Origin: an uncultured Desulfovibrionaceae bacterium
GTDB taxonomy: Bacteria; Desulfobacterota; Desulfovibrionia; Desulfovibrionales; Desulfovibrionaceae
Length of the DNA: 17,068 bases
Assembly: GCA_949427775.1 (NCBI GenBank)
Contig: CASQEL010000013.1
Coordinates: 1-17,068 of the forward strand
Reading direction: 5' to 3'
Both the position numbers and the translations under genes were made by a program. Below the pieces are notes generated by a model. The model was given only the letters and a program-made list of their open reading frames with translations. It made no database searches and was not told the origin of the DNA. Shown here in pieces: positions 12,962 through 17,068 of the stretch; positions within the stretch are counted from its first letter, which is position 1, and each line of letters opens with the position of its first letter.

Positions 12962-13588
12962 CTATTTTTTTGGCGAGGCCGGGGTTCCCGGCGCGGACGG
13001 CGCGCCGTCCGGCAGGGGGGCCTTCTCCAGTTCCCGGCGGATGCTCTCCTTCAGATCTTCCGGGGCGTTCTCGTCGTGCAGCCCGGCCGTCAGGTGCGCG
13101 ATCCCCCGGATCGGTTCGTTCAGATAGTACAGGTACAGCACGCCGAGGCTGTAGCGCACGGAAGCCTCGTCTTTCATGGACAGCACCCGCTCCAGCGAGG
13201 CCGCCGCTTCCGCATGCCGCCCCCGGTTATGCTGCACTACGCCCAGCAGATACGCGGGTTGCGGATCGGACGGCGCGGCCACCACGGCCCGTTGGGCAAA
13301 CGCCTCGGCGGCGTCCCAGTTCTGCTGCGTGATCAGGTGTTCGGTCAGATGCACCAGCGAGGCCGCGTCGTTGGGATTGTCCCGCAGATGTTGCATCAGT
13401 CTGCCGATCTCGGGGTCCATGCCGCCGTCCCGCTGTTCCGGCATGCCGCTCCGCCGGGGCGCTTCCACCACCAGAGAGGGATTTTGCAACCTATAGACAA
13501 AAGAAACCGCCAGCATGGCCAGCAGACCGAGACTCACACACAGCAGCACCCGGCGGCGGGCGCCGGAAGCGGGGATCATGTCATGCAT
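12962..13588 (-). CDS. TPR protein of the cytochrome c maturation operon (CcmH/CcmI-like)
   Basis: The 208-residue protein has one N-terminal membrane helix (about 13-31) and a periplasmic TPR-like region (about 59-170). Examples are NWDAAEAFAQRAVVAAPSDP and GRHAEAAASLERVL, with PAYLLGVVQHNRG between them. Its position after ccmD and its topology match the TPR part of CcmH/CcmI, which holds apocytochrome for heme attachment by CcmF. The thioredoxin-like CXXC domain of true CcmH/CcmL is absent. The start at 13588 overlaps the end of ccmD by 8 bases. GGGAG lies 10 bases upstream within ccmD. An alternative ATG at 13579 is possible. The C-terminal 20 residues are Pro/Ala/Lys-rich. Confidence 0.85.
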   Translation of the reverse strand: MHDMIPASGARRRVLLCVSLGLLAMLAVSFVYRLQNPSLVVEAPRRSGMPEQRDGGMDPEIGRLMQHLRDNPNDAASLVHLTEHLITQQNWDAAEAFAQRAVVAAPSDPQPAYLLGVVQHNRGRHAEAAASLERVLSMKDEASVRYSLGVLYLYYLNEPIRGIAHLTAGLHDENAPEDLKESIRRELEKAPLPDGAPSAPGTPASPKK

Positions 13589-13718
13589 CTCTGAGCGTCT
13601 CCCATTGGCGCAGACGGCGTTCCATATCGCGCTGGTTGCGCGCCAGCAACGCCAGATACGCGCCCAGGCCGGTCCATACGGCCACATTGGCGGCCAGCAG
13701 CCAGAACAGAGGGTCCAT
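13581..13718 (-). CDS. ccmD: Small CcmD-family membrane protein
   Basis: This 45-residue ORF starts MDPLFWLLAANVAVWTG, giving one membrane helix (about 4-25), and continues with a basic cytoplasmic tail (LLARNQRDMERRLRQWE). Length, topology and position right after ccmC fit CcmD, which links CcmE release to the CcmABC heme exporter. AAGGAG lies 8 bases before the ATG, and the TGA overlaps the next gene. Sequence similarity in this family is weak, so the call rests mainly on context and topology. Confidence 0.85.
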   Translation of the reverse strand: MDPLFWLLAANVAVWTGLGAYLALLARNQRDMERRLRQWETLRDA

Positions 13719-13734
13719 ATGCACACTCCTTGCT

Positions 13735-13808
13735 TGTCAGCATCAAACAACGCCGCATCCCGGTCCCTTTACTGTCAGCATCAAACAACGCCGCATCCCG
13801 GTCTCTTT
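13735..13808. repeat. 36 bp tandem direct repeat between ccmC and ccmD
   Basis: A unit beginning TGTCAGCATCAAACAACGCC occurs at 13735-13770 and 13773-13808. Only one base differs (C/T near the end), and 2 bases separate the copies. It lies in the only sizeable gap (155 bases) of the ccm operon, just upstream of the ccmD ribosome binding site. No gene or obvious hairpin explains it. Confidence 0.8.
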
Positions 13809-13873
13809 TCGGCGGGCCGGGCGCACCGGCGTCCGCGCGAAGAGGCGGGGCAAGGGGCGGGAAGCGGAGCCCG

Positions 13874-14611
13874 TTATTCCTCTTCCACCAGCAGGGCGTC
13901 CAGACGCGCCCGCAGATCCAGTTGCCGTTTGCGGGCCCAGATCAGGGCGGCCCACAACAGGCCGAAGCACAACACGCAGGCGATGACGGTCACTTTCATG
14001 GCCTCGTCCAGCCCGCCTCCGCGCGAGGCGAACACGGCCGGATGGATGGAACGCCACAGCCGCGCCGACACGAACACCAGCGGCACGTCGATAAAGGCCA
14101 CGATGCCCACCACGGCGCAGATCATGGCCCGTCGGGCTTCGGGCAGGTCCAGGGCGCGCAACACCAGATAGCCCGCGTAGACGAACCACATGATCAGGGT
14201 CGTGGTCAGTCGGGGGTCCCAGGTCCACCACACGCCCCAGGAATGCCGGGCCCAGAGCGACCCCGTGATCAGGGCCAGGCCGCTGCACAGCACGCCCACT
14301 TCGGCGGCGGCGGCGGCCAGACGATCCCACCGGGCGGCGCGGCCGCGCAGAAAGGCGATGGAAGCCGCGAAGACCACAAAAAAGCTCACGAAGGCCCACC
14401 AGGCCAGGGGAAGGTGGATGTAAAAAATCTTCTGCACCACGCCCATGGTGATTTCCAGAGGGGCGTAGACATAGATCAGCCATTGACAGGCGGCCAGGGC
14501 CGCGCCGCCCGACAACGCCGGGACCACGGGCGAAAACGGAAACCCGGCGCGCGATCCGTCCGTCGCGGGCCGCGCGGTCTTTTCCGGAATTTTGTCGGCA
14601 GTCTCGGGCAT
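13874..14611 (-). CDS. ccmC: Heme exporter/heme-handling protein CcmC
   Basis: This 245-residue integral membrane protein with about six helices carries the tryptophan-rich WWD motif of heme-handling proteins (SWGVWWTWDPRLTT, 124-137) flanked by the two conserved heme-ligand histidines (His66 in IFYIHLPLAW, His190 in RSIHPAV). CcmC delivers heme to CcmE at the periplasmic face. The chosen start (14611) lies one base after the ccmB stop, with GGAG 9 bases upstream. An in-frame ATG at 14629 inside ccmB lacks a ribosome binding site. The hydrophilic first 25 residues are longer than in enterobacterial CcmC. The gene is translationally coupled to ccmB. Confidence 0.95.
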   Translation of the reverse strand: MPETADKIPEKTARPATDGSRAGFPFSPVVPALSGGAALAACQWLIYVYAPLEITMGVVQKIFYIHLPLAWWAFVSFFVVFAASIAFLRGRAARWDRLAAAAAEVGVLCSGLALITGSLWARHSWGVWWTWDPRLTTTLIMWFVYAGYLVLRALDLPEARRAMICAVVGIVAFIDVPLVFVSARLWRSIHPAVFASRGGGLDEAMKVTVIACVLCFGLLWAALIWARKRQLDLRARLDALLVEEE

Positions 14612-14612
14612 A

Positions 14613-15290
14613 TCATTCTTCTCCGGCATAAATGAATCCAAAGAGCGCGATCCCCGCGCCCAGGAACAGCGCGTCGAATGCGGCGGCCACACCCAGCCAG
14701 GAGGTCACGCCCTCGGGCAGGGCATCGGCGAATCCCCCGGCGCCCACGCGGATGCCCGCCAGCAGCAGCGGCGCCAGCAGGGGAAAAAGCACGATGCCGA
14801 GCAGGGATTCGCGCGCGGCCTGCCCCTGCGAGAGCGCGCCCAGCAGCGATCCCAGGGCCGCCATGCCCACATCCACCAGCAACACGGCGCACAGGGCCCA
14901 TGACCACAGGGGCGAGATCTGTTGCCCCAGAAAGACCACGGCGGCGGGCAGAAATACGGCCTGGGCCAGCAACAGCAGGACGAGCCCGGCCAGACTCTTG
15001 CCCAGCCAGACGGCCTGCACCGGCCAGGGCATGAGCAGCAGGCCGCCGCGCGCGCCGTTGACCTCCTCCAGGCCGTAGAGCATGTTGAACACCAGCACCT
15101 GACAGAAGGCCGAGGCCAGCCAGAAAATGGCCGCCGCGCCCTGCGGAGACATGGTTTCGCCCACCTGCTGCGACAGGCTGAACACGAACAGCAGCAGCAG
15201 CCCCAGCAGCAGGGCCTGCGCCAGACCGCTGCCCCGCGCCAGCGTCAGCCGCAGATCCTTGCGGGCGATGGCCCAGACGGCTTTCAGCAT
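14613..15290 (-). CDS. ccmB: Heme exporter ABC permease CcmB
   Basis: This 225-residue membrane protein has about six hydrophobic segments and the length of CcmB. It starts MLKAVWAIARKDLRLTLARG, the usual cytoplasmic entry helix, and contains the central FNMLYGLEEVNGARGGLLL region, which corresponds to the FEDGTLEQ-type motif of CcmB. With CcmA it forms the ATP-driven part of the CcmABCD complex that releases heme-loaded CcmE. The start codon overlaps the last 7 bases of ccmA, and GGAG lies 5 bases upstream. It ends directly before ccmC. Confidence 0.93.
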   Translation of the reverse strand: MLKAVWAIARKDLRLTLARGSGLAQALLLGLLLLFVFSLSQQVGETMSPQGAAAIFWLASAFCQVLVFNMLYGLEEVNGARGGLLLMPWPVQAVWLGKSLAGLVLLLLAQAVFLPAAVVFLGQQISPLWSWALCAVLLVDVGMAALGSLLGALSQGQAARESLLGIVLFPLLAPLLLAGIRVGAGGFADALPEGVTSWLGVAAAFDALFLGAGIALFGFIYAGEE

Positions 15291-15931
15291 GACCGCTCCG
15301 GATCGTATGCCGAGGCCGGGCCGTCATACGCCACGCGCCGGTCGTGCAGGGCCACCACTCTGTCGGCGACGGCCGCGTCCGAGGCCACGTCATGGCTGAT
15401 CCACACCACGCCCGCGCCCCGCTCCCGCGCCGCCGCTATCTCCCGGCGCAGCAGGCCCGCCGAACGGGTGTCCAGACCGGTGCCGGGCTCGTCCAGCAGC
15501 AGCAGTTGCGGGTCCGACAGCAATACCCGCGCCAGATTCAGGCGCTGGGCCATGCCGCGCGAAAACACGCCCGCCCGCTCGTGGGCATGACGGGCCAGTT
15601 CCACGCGCTCCAGCACCGTCTCCAGCGCGCCGTCGGAAAGAGGCAGAGCGTAAATGTCCCGCCAGAAGGCCAGATTCTCCAGCGCCGTCAGGGCCGGATA
15701 CAAAAATGTGGCATGTCCGAGATACCCGAGCCGGGCGTCGTCCACCGCGCGCTCCACCCGGCCCGCCGAAGCCCGTCCCAGACCGGCCATGATTCGCAGC
15801 AGCGTGGATTTGCCCGCGCCGTTGGCTCCCACCAGCAGGGTGATGCCGGCGGGCGCCACCGACAGGGACACATCCTTGAAGATGACCCGCGTGCCGTATA
15901 TCTTGGTGATATGGTGCAGTTGCAGCAACAT
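15284..15931 (-). CDS. ccmA: Heme exporter ABC ATPase CcmA
   Basis: This 215-residue ABC ATPase has Walker A GANGAGKST (35-43), the FSRGMAQRLNLAR signature region (the SRGM form rather than SGGQ, seen in CcmA-type proteins), Walker B LLLLDEPGTGLD, and the switch histidine in WISHD. ATP hydrolysis drives release of heme-CcmE from CcmC/D. The start at 15931 (MLLQLHHITKIYG) is preceded by GGAG at 4 bases; the open frame upstream overlaps ccmF and is not CcmA-like. It lies 17 bases after ccmF and overlaps ccmB. Confidence 0.95.
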   Translation of the reverse strand: MLLQLHHITKIYGTRVIFKDVSLSVAPAGITLLVGANGAGKSTLLRIMAGLGRASAGRVERAVDDARLGYLGHATFLYPALTALENLAFWRDIYALPLSDGALETVLERVELARHAHERAGVFSRGMAQRLNLARVLLSDPQLLLLDEPGTGLDTRSAGLLRREIAAARERGAGVVWISHDVASDAAVADRVVALHDRRVAYDGPASAYDPERSC

Positions 15932-15948
15932 GGCGCTCCGCGACCCGA

Positions 15949-17068
15949 TCAGGACTTTTCGGCAGCCGCGTCCGGGCGACGGCGGCGCAGACCCAGCAGC
16001 GGGAACAGGCACATCAGCGTTCCACCGATCCACATCCAGTTGACCAGCGGCGTGGCGCTGACCTTGACCGTCACCCGATGCTCCGTGTCCAGTCCCAGCA
16101 GGGAGGCGTACAGCTCGTTGCCCAGACCGGGAATGGTGTCCACTTCGGAAAACTGCTGGTTGCCGAACTTGTCGTACATGCGCCGTTGCGGGGCCAGCAG
16201 TCCCACCAGGTTTCCGTCCCGGCGCACTTCCAGGCGGGCCTCGATGAAATCAAAGCCCGGTTGCGCGCCGTCCGCGATGTCCGCCAGCCGCACCTGATAC
16301 GCGCCCACATCCGCCGCCTCGCCCTTGGCCAGGCGCAGATCCCGCTCCACCTTGTAGGGGCCGGAAAAGGCTACGCCCAGGGCCAGCAGCGCCACGCCCA
16401 GATGCACGCCGTAGGCGGCCAGGGTTTCGCGCCGCGCCCGGACGCGCGGGTCCAGCCACAGCAGGATCACGCCGACGATGCCGGCCGCCGCCGATGCCGC
16501 GGCGACGAACGCCGTGGGCTGCCGGTAGCCCATGCCCCAGAAAAGGGCGCCCGCGCCGATGAACACGCCGATGACGCCCAGGGCCTTCGCCTTGTCGCGC
16601 AGACCGCCGCTCCAGCCCAGCCAGGGACAGATGGCCAGAATGGCGGTCAGCATGGCGAACAGGGGCAGGCAAACCCGGTTGTAGAAGCCCGCGTCCAGCC
16701 CCTGCGGCCGGGAAGCCCACAGTTTGCTGATCAGCGGCCACAGCGTGGCGACCAGAATAATCAGGGAGAGCATGAGCAGCGCCCAGGCCGTGAGCACCAG
16801 AAAGCCTTCCCGACTGTCGAGGCCCGCCAGCGCGCTTCCCTCCCGCTTGCCGAGCAGGGAAATCCACACGACCAGCGCCGCGCCGCCCAGCGTGAACAGC
16901 AGCAGCGGCGTGCCCACGCCGCCGTCTCCGAAGGCGTGCACGGAATCAATGACCCCGCTGCGCACCAGATAGGTGGCGAAAAACGCCGACACCGTGGTCA
17001 GGGCCATGAGACAGACGTTGACGCGCCCCAGCTTGCGCCGGCGTTCTTCCACAATCATCGTGTGCAGC
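15949..17068 (-). CDS. ccmF: Cytochrome c heme lyase subunit CcmF, C-terminal part (cut by window edge)
   Basis: The frame runs through the window end, so only the last 372 residues are visible, of about 640 expected. The visible part begins LHTMIVEERR, contains the family segment ATYLVRSGVIDSVHAFG, several membrane helices, then a periplasmic domain (about 245-345 of the visible part, with LLAPQRRMYDKFGNQQFSE). A final membrane helix, PLVNWMWIGGTLMCLFPLLG, precedes a basic tail. CcmF attaches heme from CcmE to apocytochrome c. The WWD motif lies in the missing upstream part. An internal ATG at 17056-17058 is not the start. It is the first visible gene of the ccm operon; ccmE, if present, is further upstream. 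Confidence 0.93.
   Translation of the reverse strand, partial: LHTMIVEERRRKLGRVNVCLMALTTVSAFFATYLVRSGVIDSVHAFGDGGVGTPLLLFTLGGAALVVWISLLGKREGSALAGLDSREGFLVLTAWALLMLSLIILVATLWPLISKLWASRPQGLDAGFYNRVCLPLFAMLTAILAICPWLGWSGGLRDKAKALGVIGVFIGAGALFWGMGYRQPTAFVAAASAAAGIVGVILLWLDPRVRARRETLAAYGVHLGVALLALGVAFSGPYKVERDLRLAKGEAADVGAYQVRLADIADGAQPGFDFIEARLEVRRDGNLVGLLAPQRRMYDKFGNQQFSEVDTIPGLGNELYASLLGLDTEHRVTVKVSATPLVNWMWIGGTLMCLFPLLGLRRRRPDAAAEKS

Noticed and set aside
13576..13788. A short reading frame through the 36 bp tandem repeat, ending in ccmD
   Set aside because: It is out of frame with ccmD and owes its start codons to the duplication. The ccmD frame has the better ribosome binding site and a proper membrane helix.

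Overview
The window is GC-rich and most resembles a member of the Desulfovibrionaceae (Desulfovibrio and relatives). This rests on gene content and order, not on a marker gene: a System I cytochrome c maturation cluster in the order ccmF-A-B-C-D-TPR, an FmdE/molybdopterin-binding fusion protein, a TSUP-family transporter behind a near-consensus sigma-54 promoter, and a multi-hairpin intergenic element. The genus is an inference. No rRNA, tRNA, CRISPR array or complete insertion sequence was seen.

Layout. (1) 50-1147, minus: mutY, whose C-terminal domain keeps a complete Nudix box. (2) 1148-1473: divergent intergenic region with an imperfect 24-26 bp direct repeat. (3) 1474-3111, plus: FmdE-like domain fused to a MoeA-like molybdopterin-binding domain. 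(4) 3112-3485: intergenic, with a roughly 114 bp insertion-like structure (inverted repeats inside an 11 bp direct repeat) and a candidate promoter. (5) 3486-3995, plus: cyclophilin, followed by a strong intrinsic terminator. (6) 4345-4644, plus: 99-residue three-helix membrane protein resembling RdhB-type dehalogenase anchors, without a catalytic partner in view. (7) 4876-5080: MITE-like element with terminal inverted repeats, TA flanks and five internal hairpins. (8) 7061 down to 5078, minus: TSUP permease and a two-helix membrane protein, one nucleotide apart, behind a sigma-54 promoter at 7103-7119. (9) 12819 down to 7254, minus: TPR membrane protein, a 1345-residue hybrid sensor protein and an unknown secreted or anchored protein, ending at an intrinsic terminator at 7166-7186. 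(10) 17068 down to 12962, minus: ccmF (cut by the window edge), ccmA, ccmB, ccmC, ccmD and a TPR protein, mostly overlapping or tightly spaced.

How the genes fit together. The ccm operon makes the heme exporter/chaperone (CcmABCD) and heme ligation machinery (CcmF plus a TPR apocytochrome-binding protein) needed for the multiheme c-type cytochromes typical of sulfate and sulfite reducers. The next operon pairs a TPR protein with a 7TMR-DISM-type hybrid protein whose kinase core and HPt-like tail seem to lack their phosphorylatable histidines, while its receiver domain is intact. It may act as a receiver-controlled scaffold. The TSUP permease pair is probably an inducible anion (sulfur oxyanion or organosulfonate) transport unit controlled by a sigma-54 activator not present here.

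The most unusual items are the degenerate hybrid sensor with its repeat-bearing disordered linker, the MITE abutting a stop codon, the second insertion-like structure at 3242-3377, the sigma-54 promoter on the permease pair, and the orphan RdhB-like protein.
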